Positions 47,421 to 59,487 are shown, counted from the stretch's first letter. The stretch: 64,000 bases of DNA from Hesseltinella vesiculosa (GCA_002104935.1 MCGT01000010.1:434001-498000), one strand, 5' to 3'. Notes: generated by a model not told the origin, from the letters alone. Program-made: numbers and translations.

Positions 47421-50206
47421 CTAGTTGCTGGTCAAGATGGTGGCCCACCATGGGTGGTATTTGAATTCCATTTTGCATTGTATCTCCTTCTTCCTCAATT
47501 GCAGCACGACCGTTTCATTGGCAACACACACGCGTATCATGGAGAGAAGCTCCTACAGAAAAACGGGCCAAGGGTGAGGAACGAACGGCCAGTAAGCATG
47601 TCGAGGTTAGCTTTTTACCTTTCTATTGGCTTCATAACAGAGCTCGGATCTCGAGGTGGTGTCGGGCGCTTTGAGCAGCTGTTTGAGCACGTCCCTTGCG
47701 TTCGCAAAGTCAAGAACTGCCGAGTCCAGCAGAATGTCGGTGGTCAGGTGGTCGGTGTTGGTGTCTTGCAAGAACTGTTCAAAGGGCTGGAAGGGTGGTG
47801 ATGTCATGTGCACAAAGGGTTTGAGGCGATGCATAAATTGGGTTTTGGCGTTGTGGAAGCGGAGCGTCTGGTGTTTCAGTTGCTGCGACTTTTCCATGGC
47901 CAGGATCAGTTTGAACAAGCCTAGTGACATGTCGCGCTTGGCCCCGTTCAGGGCTCGGTTGTATTGGCCATACTCATCCTTGTCGTCTTGCTGGTGCATA
48001 TGCTGGTGATAGTTGGACAGGACCGATTGCACATACCAATGATACCAGTAGATTGTCGTGAATTCATGCTGGCCGTAGAGTTCCAATTCAAATCCCAGTA
48101 ACAAGATCCGCTCCATGATCGTCAGTTTCATCATATACACCCATTGCGACAAATGGTATAGTGGCGTCTCGTTCAAGGCCTAGCAGCCGATGGTAAGCAA
48201 CGTGTCATTTTTTTTTCACATTACCTCTGCGTCGTGGAACTGTAGGTCAATATCATGGGCCTGGAAAGAACATTTTAGGGTGAGATATCGGTGGGAAGAG
48301 AGGATGGATTATGTTACTTCGTTTTGCAGCATTTCCCAGTCATTCAACACTTTGCATAGGAGGCGGCGTTGGCGTGCGCGATTGTGGCATTGGACCTTGA
48401 AGAAATCCATAAAGGGAAGGGCAGCCTGCTGATCCAAGAATTGACGCAGGTTGGCATTGGCCATGGTCATCAAAGGGGCTTCATTGTCCACTTGATCCGC
48501 TTGGAACCACTGAGGCGGTGGGTTGCTGATATCCATGATAGAGTCGATGAGAAACCGGTGCACAGGCGTCCTGCCAAACACATGGCCATCTGCGAAAAAC
48601 AAGGACTAAGACAAAAAAAAATAAAAAAAATAAAAAGTCAGCCTAGTCGGGCGCATCTGGGTATCTTTTGCACTTGCATTCAATTTCGACCGTGACAAGG
48701 CATCTGGGTAAGGTTTTGATCCAGCAAAATGGGCAAAATAATTCTAAACATGAGCCGTAAATAAAAGAATCAGTGAGCTGCTTGGGTATATCCGAGGATT
48801 CGTACCATCAGCGACGCGACAGATGGGTAGGTGGTGACGTTGCAGATATTGTCAAGACGTTGGATGAGCTGAATGAATTCTGTGTAGGCGTCCATATCGG
48901 ATGGTAAGGTGACTGGTCGGGGAGGTGCTTGCGTGGTCAGTTTGCGGTTGATATTAGGATCAAATGCGCCGGGGACAGGCAGGCCAGAGCCCAGGCCAGA
49001 GAGAGGGAGCTTCAGAATCTGCTTCAATGCTGTTTCAGCTTGTTTGATGTGTGAGCATCGCGGTTGCGACAGATACATGAGCGCCTTTAAGAATGCCTCG
49101 CGTACTGTCAATCGTTCCTGCAGAGCTGTCAGAGTCTCGGCCCATTCAGCTAGTATCAAATGAGAACAAGGCAAGCGTAAAATAAGCCGTCCGTTGCTTC
49201 GCCGTTGATCCGGATTTTTTTTTTTTTTGCCTGCCATCTTACCATTCGCTTCCTTTTCCATGGCATCTGTTAAAAGTCGCAGCGCACAACGGAGATCATT
49301 GAACACGTCCATATCCATGATAATGTCTTCATAAAGTGACAGACCAAAGAGATTGGTGGTGAAATCCTCTTCCTAGGAAGAAAAAATAAATATGGGCTTG
49401 TCAGTGACTCATTTATGCTGCGGGGGGGGGCTCTGCTCACCTCATAAACGTTTCCTGATGACATCTCTGTCCAAATATAACGACAGCAACGGACCGTGGT
49501 CAAGATGTAGGCTTTGACGACGGCTTGCATGGTCTGAGCCAAGGTGGCAGTGGGCGGCGTGGGAGGTGGTTGATCCAGGAGTTCGGGAATATGGTGAAAA
49601 TAGATCGAGGTATAAACAGTCTGCGCCAGGGAATGTCCAGATAACCAGGCCATCTTGAATTGGGAAAAACAAAATCATGGGCACACAACGTTCTTTTCGT
49701 AACGAGAACAAAGCTTCTTTACCTCACAGTTTAATAGACGATCCATGATCCAGAGGGCTTGTTTGGGATCAAGTGATTGGTGAATATCAAATTCAATGCG
49801 CTCGTTTTCAGGCAAGATCATGCCTGTGTCCATGCGAGGATCCATCACCTCAATAGCGGTCATGGCATCAAACAAGGTAAACGATTGCAGGTGAATCAGC
49901 TGGCCCTCGTCCATATCTAATGTCCAGATAAAAAAGCCCATAGCCAAGGTCAACCCATGATATACCGAGCACCTCACCCCAAGATTTTTTTTTTTTACCT
50001 TGTGTAGCTTCATCGAGAAACTGGGTGATATCTTTCCAGGGCGGAATCCAAGGTTGAGCAGAGGAATCTTGTTGCAAGCCTAAATGTGATATTCCAGCTT
50101 TTCACAAGAAAGGAGGGGATAGTATTCAGCTTCTACTTTCAGTCATCGAACAAGTCAAAAGTAACTCCTTACATTCAATGTCTTGAATGGGCCTGTCATT
50201 AAACAT
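47421..50206 (-). CDS. NAA35: NatC N-terminal acetyltransferase auxiliary subunit Mak10/NAA35
   Basis: Ribosome-associated auxiliary subunit of NatC, which acetylates N-terminal Met followed by a hydrophobic residue. Exons 50173-50206, 49999-50079, 49723-49916, 49441-49653, 49243-49372, 48806-49149, 48674-48743, 48318-48589, 48225-48260, 47619-48179, 47421-47552; 688 residues. The hallmark is near the N-terminus: SFTLFDAMTAIEVMDPRMDTGM, followed by AWLSGHSLAQTVYTSIY and VKAYILTTVR. Later blocks are DGHVFGRTPVHRFLID-like, DIDLQFHDAE and MMKLTIMERILLLGFELELY. The last small exon (ELLSMIRVCVANETV) was found by following the GTAAAA donor at 47618 to the AG at 47553. Introns are short (45-93 nt). 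The first ATG lies 137 bp from the SF3A3 ATG on the other strand. Confidence 0.93.
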
Positions 50207-50343
50207 TCTACTTTTCTAAACGCAAGACAAGATTTTTTTATGGGAAGAGAAAGGTAGACCAGCCAGAAAAAAAAAGAGCCGCCCAGATTTTTTTTTTTGT
50301 TTTCTTTTTTCTTCCACACCTTTATTCCAACCCTTAGCTCAAC
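50207..50343. promoter_or_regulatory. Bidirectional promoter between NAA35 and SF3A3
   Basis: Only 137 bp separate the two divergent start codons. The segment has T-rich tracts and no obvious TATA box. Shared core promoter is inferred from spacing. Confidence 0.6.
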
Positions 50344-52141
50344 ATGGATAGCGTGCTTGAAGAACAAAGATTGTAAGAAAAAGAGATGATATGCCTTCTT
50401 TATAATCTAATGGATGTTGTTCTTGCGGGGGCTAACTCTCAGATCACACGAACTGATTGAACGACTGGAAGAAGCTTGCGTGCAAGAATTCTTGTCAGAT
50501 CCCAAGACACACCGTGATCGTTTAAAGCTCGAACAATCCGTGGATGGTTACTTGACTCGACTGAACAAGCAATCAAGCCGATTGGCCGAATTGTATCAAG
50601 ATGAGTAAGCCTGGATGCAGCGTATTTCCTTAAAATACTCGAAGCTCAAAGCTTGCCCTTTTTTGTGTGTAGATCTCGCACCAACGAAATCGAAACCATC
50701 TCCAAACCTTCTCTCAACTTGGATGCATTTTATCAGCAACTCACAGCCATCAATGGCCATCACGACAAATACCCCAATCAGCAAATCGATGCTCCTGAAT
50801 TCGAGTTTTTACATTTCGCGGCTGATGACGACCAACATGACGAAGTCGACGATGCCGACGAAAGTAAGTTCTGACTTCCACACGCCTTGAACCTCATACC
50901 GGTTTTTTTTTTTTAAAAAAAAAAATATAGAATTTGAGCATATGTTTTCTGGGGAAGAACACTATGGTCGTTATCTTGATTTAAATGCTTTGCATGGTGA
51001 ATATGTCAATTTGAAGAACGTCAATCGCGTAGAGTACATCCCCTATTTGGATCGTCTGGACAAGTTTGAGTCTGATCAAGTGTATCCTGCTGCTTTGAAA
51101 ACAACAGAGGCCTATCGCCAGTACCTAGATCACCTTCATGATTACCTGGTCAGCTTCTTACAACGCGCCCGGCCTCTTGTCGATCTCCAATCCATAAACG
51201 ACACTGCCAATGACGATTTCGAAAAAACATACAAACCCTCCACCTCCTCAGCCACTCATACCACCAACGGTCATGCCACCAACGCCCCGGCCGCTGCTCT
51301 GTACTGCCAGGCTTGCCAGAAGGATTTCGCCAAACAGACGGTGTACGATGCTCATCTGAAAGGCAAGAAGCATATCAAAGCCCAAACCAAGCTTGACCAG
51401 GAGGGGGCTGACGACCGTGTCGACAAGCGCAAGGCCCTGGCACTCAAGGAAGCCCTGATCCTTGCCTACCTGGATGTCCTCAAGGATACCCGACAACAAA
51501 CAAAGGCCAACGTCGAACGCAAACAAGCCCTGACGGATCGTGAACGAACAGTGAGTCGCCTTTTGCCTCTGAGCCTTCCTTGGATGTTGTACTCACCCTT
51601 TTTTCTTCCTCCTCCTGCTTTAGCTGGAACAAGAGCAAAACGATATTGAAATTGCTGAAGATTCGGACAATGATTCAGACGAGGAACGCATTTACAACCC
51701 GTTGAAGCTACCTTTGGGCTGGGATGGCAAGCCGATTCCTTACTGGCTGTACAAGCTACATGGTCTGGGTGTTGAGTACCCCTGTGAGATCTGCGGCAAC
51801 TATGTGTACATGGGCCGTAAAGCCTTTGACAAGCACTTCCAAGAAGCCCGACACGTCTATGGCATGCGTTGCCTTGGATTAACCAATTCCCGCCAATTCC
51901 ACGAAATCACCAAGATTGCCGATGCCTATGCTTGTAAGATCGGCATTCAGCGCCTGATTCACTTCGCCCGTGTTTTATTCATCCCTGTTTGCCTACCCTT
52001 TCTTTAGTGAATGAGAAGCTGAAGAAACAGAATGTCAGCAGCCAAGTCAAGGACGACAATGTGGAAGAGTATGAAGATGAAGAAGGCAATGTTTTCAACA
52101 AGAAGATCTATGAAGATTTGAAACGCCAAGGGCTGCTCTGA
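50344..52141 (+). CDS. SF3A3: Splicing factor 3A subunit 3 (SF3a60/Prp9)
   Basis: U2 snRNP subunit needed for prespliceosome assembly. Exons 50344-50372, 50443-50604, 50673-50863, 50931-51550, 51624-51933, 52008-52141; 481 residues. The N-terminus MDSVLEEQR matches the family. HEEYV-like SF3a60-binding segment [10 protein letters not shown] is present. A first C2H2 zinc finger is [23 protein letters not shown], split here as CQACQKDF plus HLKGKKH. The C-terminal matrin-type zinc finger is [14 protein letters not shown] ... [15 protein letters not shown], and the end is [11 protein letters not shown]. The first exon is 29 nt. Introns are 67-74 nt, GT-AG; intron 3 contains T and A tracts in tandem. 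Confidence 0.96.
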
Positions 52142-52410
52142 ATGAACCAGACTATCTTGAATAAACTTAGAATGCTTAATAATATTGTTTCTCTGTTATC
52201 AGAGGCTATTCTTGACTGCCTCTATAACGTTCTCCAGTGTAGAAGGCGTTTTTTTTTTCCCTTTGCTTCACAAGGCTGTATCTCTTGTACAGCCACGGCA
52301 GAATCTCTAGACCCGATGGCCATGGGTTTTAAAAAAATGGTATTTTTCATTGTAAAGAAAAGGTATATGAGGAGGGAGGAAATGGGAGACATTAAATGGG
52401 GTGTATGCAT

Positions 52411-54231
52411 TTAGAAGAAGAGGAGAAAGATAAGCAGGCAGGCCAAGAGAATGATATGGTAATCGTAGGAGCAGAGCGTGCCACAGTGAGGCAAGATGCG
52501 ATGGCGGCCCTGGACTTGATCGACGGCAGCGAGCCAGACAAGATGCAGGTCGTGATCCAGGCTGCGAAAGATGGAGGTATATTGCTGAATCAATTGCTGA
52601 CGATAGGGCTGGAGATCGCTGTCGGCATCCTGTCGAATCCAGTGTAGAGCGCACTCGGTCAAGACGCCCCGGGCACAGGCCGTGGCGGAGGGCGAGGTGG
52701 CGGTAGAGGGAGGGCTGTCGTCCGTCAATGGGTTGGCCGTTTGCGGCTTCTCTTCCTGGGTAAACCATGTCCAGAAATAGCGGAGCCAGTCGCACAGGAT
52801 CTGCCAGACAGAGGTCGACGTGCGGCGATGGTCTTGCCACCACTGCTGCCAGCGGTCGTCGGGAGTGAGGGGCGGCGGCGAGGTCCATTTGGGCGGTAGC
52901 CGGGGCCGTAACTGTTCTTCCTTTTGCGCCCACAGCCACTGGCGGTGAGTGTGGTTAACGAGCGACATGGAGAGCGTGTCGTACTGGAGAGTGGCGTTGA
53001 GTAGCTGGTCCATGTGGTTGTAGAAGTGCTGGCGTGTGGTCACGTGCATGTACAGCTGCAGCTCTTTGTACATGGTCAAGGCGGCTGGCGGCAGGTCACG
53101 CTCCTGCTGCTGGAGGCTCAGGTGATGCTGCAGCGTTTTCTTTTGGAATCGATCAAAGGAGGCTATCATGGCTGCCTGCAAGGTGCGGATCAGGCGTTGA
53201 TGATGTTGCAGGATGACGGGCAGCATGGCGTCGGTGCAATGCGAACCATAGGCAGGGTAGGAACGCAGGTGAGTGCGCAGCGACCGAGGTAATTTCTTGG
53301 CCGACATTTTCGACAAGTGGTCCAAGCGACCAAGCGGGAACAATGGCATGGGTGTGGGGATCACTGCAGCGTCGCCGGCAAAAGGTGAAAGGGCAAAAAA
53401 GACCTCGAGCCGAGTGGGGTCGTGTGGGCAAACAGGATCGAACCAGCGCGAGGATGGGCAGGTGGTAGCCGGGTTTGCAGCCACATCTTGCAAGGCAGTA
53501 GCAGATGCAGCGAGAGCCTGGTCTAGGGCGAGGTAGATGGTATGCATGGAATGGAACCACTGCTGATGGAGCTGCCGCACCAGCTGCCGAGTAAAGGTGG
53601 ACGAGTGCGTCGCCCAGACGACAAAGGGTTGCTTGTATCGCAGCGTGTAAGCTTGATCTTCAAACGACATGGCTTCAAACTGGTCGTCGAGGTGGTCCTG
53701 GAGCTGGGTGGTATTGCCCGGTGTCAGGCAAAGCGAAGTGTTCCAGATGTCGTTGAAGCAGCCAGACTCATCTCTGACAAGCGACCAGTCCAGGTGATCA
53801 GGCACAGATGGCGATGTCCAGAGCGAATATTCTAGCCATGGGCAGCTATACCAGTCATAGACTATCCAGTACATTCGGTCTGTGCCATCCAACGCCGTCT
53901 GCCAGCATCGTAAGGCCAGGTTGAATACCCATCGGCACCCATGCAAGACGCTGTTGTAGACGTTGATCAAGGCTGGCGTCCACTGCGATTGCCAAGCTCT
54001 AGTGTTCATGAGCACCCGCAATTGAAGAGATAGGCGGTAGGAGCGAGTGACCATGGACAGGTCGTGATCGATGCTTCCTGTCGTTGGCGAAAACGTTTCC
54101 GACGAAACAATCGCAGGTGCTTTCCACTGCCTTGCCCAAGATGGTATTTGAATGCTGGTACTTTTTTCTACTGGCACATTGATCGTTGATACTGGCAACC
54201 ATACAAAAAAAAATAGCAGCAGCAGATGCAT
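52411..54231 (-). CDS. Single-exon orphan secretory-pathway protein, possibly GPI-anchored
   Basis: 606 residues with no intron, unusual among its neighbours. The N-terminus MHLLLLFFFVWLPVSTINVP is a signal peptide. The C-terminus ends in HIILLACLLIFLLFF with no residues after it, preceded by a polar spacer (CGTLCSYDY), consistent with a GPI-attachment signal or tail anchor. Four N-glycosylation sequons are visible (NTS, NTT, NAT, NHT). The ectodomain is rich in Trp, His, Gln and Leu, with scattered Cys; the Cys-containing stretches YSCPWLEYSLW and CPSSRWFDPVCPHDP suggest disulfides. I recognise no enzymatic motif or family. Codon use and GC content look like neighbouring genes, so it appears resident and expressed. 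Confidence 0.7.
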   Translation of the reverse strand: MHLLLLFFFVWLPVSTINVPVEKSTSIQIPSWARQWKAPAIVSSETFSPTTGSIDHDLSMVTRSYRLSLQLRVLMNTRAWQSQWTPALINVYNSVLHGCRWVFNLALRCWQTALDGTDRMYWIVYDWYSCPWLEYSLWTSPSVPDHLDWSLVRDESGCFNDIWNTSLCLTPGNTTQLQDHLDDQFEAMSFEDQAYTLRYKQPFVVWATHSSTFTRQLVRQLHQQWFHSMHTIYLALDQALAASATALQDVAANPATTCPSSRWFDPVCPHDPTRLEVFFALSPFAGDAAVIPTPMPLFPLGRLDHLSKMSAKKLPRSLRTHLRSYPAYGSHCTDAMLPVILQHHQRLIRTLQAAMIASFDRFQKKTLQHHLSLQQQERDLPPAALTMYKELQLYMHVTTRQHFYNHMDQLLNATLQYDTLSMSLVNHTHRQWLWAQKEEQLRPRLPPKWTSPPPLTPDDRWQQWWQDHRRTSTSVWQILCDWLRYFWTWFTQEEKPQTANPLTDDSPPSTATSPSATACARGVLTECALHWIRQDADSDLQPYRQQLIQQYTSIFRSLDHDLHLVWLAAVDQVQGRHRILPHCGTLCSYDYHIILLACLLIFLLFF

Positions 54232-54634
54232 TTCTTTTTCACTGATGCGTCACCAAATGAAAGAAAACAAAAAAAAAGTGGGAAAAAGGAACGCACAGAA
54301 ACCCCTTGAACATGAAACCCTTTCCACTCTGGCAAAAAATGAAAACTCCGTGACCAATGGCATTCGTGGATTCTGCGCAAGCTTTGAATTTTTTCCAAGG
54401 CGCGGCTGGAAGCACCCCACTAGTTGTTTAACAGCATCTATTGTATGATTGCCTAGCATCCAATGAAGAATGTGCAAAATGTAGATAGTTTATATTTTTT
54501 TTGCAACCATGGTAGCCATACCCAGGAAAGAGGACGATAGCCAAGGAGGAGGCATGACATAAAAAAAAAAAGAGCAAATGGGAATCAAGATTCTAAAGCT
54601 ATGATACAAAGGGAGGGAAGAAAACGAAAAATTT
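54232..54634. other. Intergenic region
   Basis: Promoter of the single-exon gene and 3' flank of PEX11. No gene or repeat recognised. Confidence 0.5.
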
Positions 54635-55555
54635 CTAAGCAGTGTCACGCCAGGCAGCATAGATTTGTAACAGCGAGGCAAATCCACCGCACACGCCGAC
54701 CAAAACGTCTGGGAAGGTCGAGTTTTCCAGCGACCAGTGGACGGTCAATGGCAAATAACTAAATAAAACAAGAATTAAAAAGGCTGTTCGTCTTGTCTGT
54801 TCCAGGGCCATCCAACTTACCCAGAGTTGATACCGGCGTTAACGAGCATGGCGAAACGTTCCTTCTTCATGGCGGCCATTTCCTGTTCAGGGTCCTCGTC
54901 ATCGGCAATATCGCCGGCCTTGATACGCTTTAACAGGCTGGTTTCACGCTGACGAAGCATGCGGTACTGTTCGTACAGACGGACGTATTCGAGGACGACG
55001 TAGGTGGCCCAGAAGCGGCAGGACCAAATGCCGATTTTGTTGGTTTTGGCCTCGGAGAGCGGGATGACCTGGTGGGCGCCCAGCCAGTAGATATGTTCCA
55101 ATGGGTAGTAAATCACGTTGGCCCAGTTTTGCAGGCGTTCGATGGCTTGGTGGAAGGGGCTTGGCGATGGGTTGTATTCGATGTAGTGCATGTATTGCAC
55201 CATAGGAAGCAGCCCATAGTAACGCAGAAGGATACGGAAGTCACTGACGGGTCCAGCCAAGTTCTTGATTCGGTCAATACCACGGCCGCCAGCTCGTTTT
55301 TGTAAAATGAAGATCAAGATCTTGGACCAGTATTGAATAAACTAATGTGTACATTAAAACAGAGAGCGTCAATAAATTGCCTCCTATTTATTTTTTCAGG
55401 TGGTTGTGTAGCTCTGGAAGGCTTACCATCAAGACTTTGTCGGTACCTCGCACGGTGTTGAGGAATCGTAACAAGTGATCCAGGCGAGGATTGGATGGGC
55501 CAAGGTACTTGGCGATAGCAAGAGGATTGAATGGTTCTGAGGCAGAAGTGGCCAT
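54635..55555 (-). CDS. PEX11: Peroxisomal membrane protein Pex11
   Basis: Promotes peroxisome elongation and division at the peroxisomal membrane. Exons 55427-55555, 54821-55341, 54635-54758; 257 residues. Conserved family features are KYLGPSNPRLDHLLRFLNTVRG (cut here as KYLGPSNPRLDHLLRF), an amphipathic helix region after KVLMFIQYWSKI, and FRILLRYYGLLPMVQY. WANVIYYPLEHIYWLG and a C-terminal hydrophobic stretch (VLVGVCGGFASLLQIY) follow. The charged loop RIKAGDIADDEDPEQEM is typical. The last exon was located by the GTAAGT donor at 54820 and the TTTAG acceptor at 54759. Confidence 0.95.
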
Positions 55556-55893
55556 GACAGGGAAAGCAGTGGAGGATGCAACAAAAAAAAAAAAAAAAGA
55601 GAAGAAAAGAGCAAAAAAGAGAAAAAATAAGGGGATTTTTTTTCACATGGAACCAAATTCCGACATGGGCATTTGTCTGGCAGTGTTGGATTGTCGATGA
55701 CAAATGAGCATCGATCTGCTCAGTTCCTAAAAAAAAAAAAAAAAAAACGACGAGTGGTTTAATTTTAACAGCATGGGTACTTTTCTTTTTTTTATCTTTT
55801 CTGACTAAAGAGGAATATAAAATACACAAAGACTATCTACAAAGGGAGGACCTGGTTAAAAAAAAAAAAAGAATATGTATAAAGGGATGAAGT
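55556..55893. other. Intergenic, PEX11 promoter
   Basis: Contains two A-tracts of 17-18 nt. No gene. Confidence 0.5.
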
Positions 55894-57683
55894 TCACTGC
55901 TGTGGAAGCCAAAAAGGGCCGTCGTCAAAAGCAAATAGCGGGAGATCTTGCGAACAAATGGACGACGGTAATTCGGAGCAAGGTAGGCGATTGGATGCAT
56001 GTTTGAACCAGTTGGCGGGTTGGGGATCGGTGAGGAAGACGTCACAGGCGAGAGGCGAGAAGAACGGCTGTTTGGGCTGCAGTTGCATGGATTCCAAACA
56101 CGCCATCTGGGACACGTACAACAGGCCCTGCTCATCGACATTGTTTCTAGACGTGGCGGCAGCCCACAAGTCAGAGGGCTCCGTCAATGGGTCGTCGATC
56201 GGGTCTGTTGGCGTACTGACTTCGCTGAGACTTTCTGAATCGCTACTTCCACCTTGACTCGTGCTGCAGCTAGGAGGAAGGGGGAAAAACCAATGGGTCA
56301 GCAGTTGTTTGGATCCCAGCCACGACGTTGAACTTACCTGGCAGGCCCATGGTCGGGACAGGTGACGCTGGTGATAATGATGGGTTGGGGCGGGACAAGG
56401 CTCTTTTGACCATGGCGCCAATCAACATCCACAGTGGTGTCGGACTCCATGCCATCCTCCTCCTGTACGTTGTCCACATTGTCATCGGCTGTTGGCGACA
56501 GTGAAGCGCATGGTAGCACAACGACCCGGCGAGTGGAGCAAGGTAGCATGGTGGCAGCGAGGGGGGCGTCGATGGTCATGGTGGGGATCAGCCAAGATCG
56601 TTCAGGGCTGTCGGCGGTATCAAAGTCATCGTCTTCCTCGTCATCACCGTCTTCTTCTTCCGAAGCAAGTGATGCAGCTGATAGCGTGGTGGTGATGATG
56701 CTTGGGCGGTAAGGATGGTGATGGCGTCGTTGGCAGGGTTGCTGTGATCGGCGAGTGGCGAGGCGGCGAGATTTCCAATGGGCAGCATAGCGCCAGTGGA
56801 TGACACTGGACAGATGGTGGTCCTTTGGTTGGCCGAGCGAGATGTAGCAGGAAGGACAGCGGAAATGGCTGGTCTGCAATCCGTGAGGATCGAGCTCCAG
56901 GCATTCCAGATGGAGCCAGTGAAAGCAATCGTCACATTGGACCATCAAGCCGTGGCCGGCTTCGTCCGTTGCTTGGCAGATGCACCGTACGTGTTTTTCG
57001 CCTCGCAGCTGCGGTTGAGGGCGATGCCGGGCAGGGCGTGAGAGCCGGGCTCGGATAAGGCGTTTGTTGGTGGTTGGTGTCGGGGGCGAGCAAGGCAAGG
57101 AGGGCGGTGGCGAGGGAGCGGGAAGGTTAGGCGATGCGGCTGGCAAGGAGGGCGGTGAGACTGGTGTCGGTTGGAAAGCGGCATCGTCGTCGTCAGGCTC
57201 ATTGCTCTCCAGGTCTTCGTGGTGCATCAAGGCTTCGATCAATGCTGCCCCGGTGGAGGCGCTCGTCTTGGCTTGCTGGTTGGTAGGGCGAGGAGAGGGA
57301 AGGTGGAGGGGGTGGCTGCCGTCTTGCCGAGAGAAGCGGACGTCCAGCTCAGTTTCGACAAATGACAGGTATTGTTGTAACAATGCATGGTATTTCAGGG
57401 TCCGCGGCAGCACGTTTGACGTGAGGCGTCGTGGTTGGGGTTTCATGGCGATGCGTGTTCTTGGCGTGATGGAAAACAAAGGGGGTGATCGGTTCAGAGC
57501 CATGAGGTGGGCGGCTGCCTTCATTCTTAGTTTGACGGTGTTGGCCAGCGCACTCATGTCGACAGGCGGCTGGACAGGGGGGACAGAGTGGGAGGCTGTG
57601 GCTGACGCTTTTTTTCCAAGGGCACGCTCTGCATGCTTGGGCAAAAAGATGGGTAGCTTGACAAGTGGTCTTTCGGTCGACAT
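55894..57683 (-). CDS. PHD-finger protein, putative chromatin reader
   Basis: Exons 56338-57683 and 55894-56269; 573 residues. One C4HC3 PHD finger at about 233-280: RCICQATDEAGHGLMVQCDD then CFHWLHLECLELD and HFRCPSCY, with the Trp of HWLH that supports methyl-lysine binding in related fingers. Before it is a Pro/Ser-rich region ending in an Arg-rich, NLS-like block (RLIRARLSRPARHRP). After it are an Arg-rich segment and a long acidic/Ser-rich region. No bromodomain, SET or other catalytic domain is present. A Set3/Cti6-type corepressor role is possible but not shown. The ATG at 57713 would add ten residues, but TCTTAG between the two suggests a leader intron acceptor, so 57683 is used. Confidence 0.82.
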
Positions 57684-58744
57684 GGCACTAAGATTAAGAT
57701 CGGATAATAACATTCAGTCGTGTCCTTCGTTTTTCTTGACTCCTCTCTTTCCAGCCTTCATCGTTTTCATACACTCACCTCTTTTCTGCAGCAACAACAG
57801 TCCAATAAGAAAAAATGGAATGATATCAAACCAAGGGACAAGAAAATGACAGCTAATACAATCCAACAGGATAAGCTCTATTAGAGTCAAAAGGATAAAA
57901 AGAAGAAAGAAAGAAAAAAGGGGCGGCAGGACCAAAAAAGAAAAGGCGGCGGCTATCTTTTTTTTTCAATTTACGCAGGTCAAGCAGCAAAAAAGCTTTT
58001 TTTGTGTGTGTGAAGTTTTTTTACGTGTATGATGTATCAAAAAAACATTGTTGGACACCTTTCCACACAAAGAATAAACAATAAGGGGAACATTTTGCAG
58101 ATTAAATAACATTATTACACAAACACATTGTTCACACACATTTCTCAAACGGAGTTGCACATATCGAGGAAGTTTTTTTTTTTTGGCCCTTTCAAAAAAA
58201 TCTTTTTCTGAAAGCCCATCAAGTGACGTCAAAACAACATAAACAAAATAAATAAATAATAACACACACGTTCTTTTTCTTTACCTCTTTCATTCTCCCC
58301 TTTACGTATTGGTCATTCCATGCAAAATCACCTTGGATTAAAATACGCAAAAAAAGGAAAATTCATCAAAGCTTTTTTTGATCCTAACATTGGAATGGCA
58401 TTTCTTCTCTTTTCTTCCAAAAGAAAAAAAAGCTTTCAAAAAGTGGGCGAGTGCCCCCTCATCCCTTTTTCGTCCTAGTTCACCCCCTTTCAATCATGCA
58501 ACCCACTAAACAAACAATTTTCTCCGTTCAGCGCATTCGGACTTTCAAGTTTTCCTTTTTTACCCACCTTCCTTTCAACCCACCGGAAAAAATTCAACCA
58601 GCAACCAATACCTTGCACTGCTTTCCTAACCTTGCTTCCCGTTTCTAAATCGAGAAAGAAAGGGTCTAAGCACAAACGGAATCAAGTGGAATGAGAGAGA
58701 GAAAGAGCAGTGCCTTTATGAAAAAAAAGGCTTGCTGTCAGCTA
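57684..58744. other. Intergenic region, no supported gene
   Basis: About 1 kb, AT-rich, with a CA/TG-rich patch at 58,000-58,270. No coding signal. Confidence 0.5.
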
Positions 58745-59220
58745 CCCGCGCTAGCAAGTTGCTTTCTTTCTTGTTAGCCTTGGGCTTGGCTCAGTCTCGG
58801 TGGTGCGGCCGACGGGTTCGGCTCACCCGCCATAGACATCCGTTGCAGCTGTCGCCAATGTTCAATGTTCGAGTCAAATCCCAAGGCACGTCTCAGCGTG
58901 CGTGCCCGTGTGTCGCCAATAGGCATCCAACACCGCTGGGTGAACGGTGCTCCTCGGTACTTGCAGCCCCGCTCTCAGTTTACCATGGCTGGAACTTCCG
59001 CTTGAGCGAATCGGATCCACCGCGATACTCGGAAGAGGAAAAGCTACCCGCATGATGAGAATGCGTGTAGGCAACACCTTGACAAGGACTTGCAAGCTGG
59101 TATCTTGATGAAACATGTCTTGAAGCTGCTCTCCATTGAAGTGGTCAACCAAAGGCGATAAAAAGAGAGCCCATTTCCATGGCTGAATGCTATTCTGGGT
59201 CACATAGAGTAGGGCCAATC
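58745..59220 (-). pseudogene. Possible decayed coding fragment
   Basis: GC-richer than its flanks. On the minus strand, coding-like peptide stretches occur in different frames: SIQPWKWALFLSPLVDHF and a downstream RRALGFDSNIEHWRQLQ ... ending at a TAA near 58,780. Moving between them requires a frameshift or an unconvincing intron. No family recognised. A plus-strand frame overlaps it with no better support. Confidence 0.3.
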
Positions 59221-59487
59221 ACAAACTTGATTTTCTGATATCAGCAAAAAAGGGCTGCTCAAGCTAGCCTCGTGTGTTTAGTGACAAACTCGCGCATGTT
59301 CCTTTGACTGGCTGCGCTGTTTTTCCGCAGTGCGTCAAAAAAAGAAACGGCCGGTGGCAAGCTGTAGAAGCATCTCTCCCCTTTTTTTTCTTGTTCTATA
59401 GGCCACAGCCTATCCCCCACACCACAGTGGCAACGCAACTCCTGAACATCTCACCTCCTATTTTTGAACTTGTTTTGCTGTAGCTAA

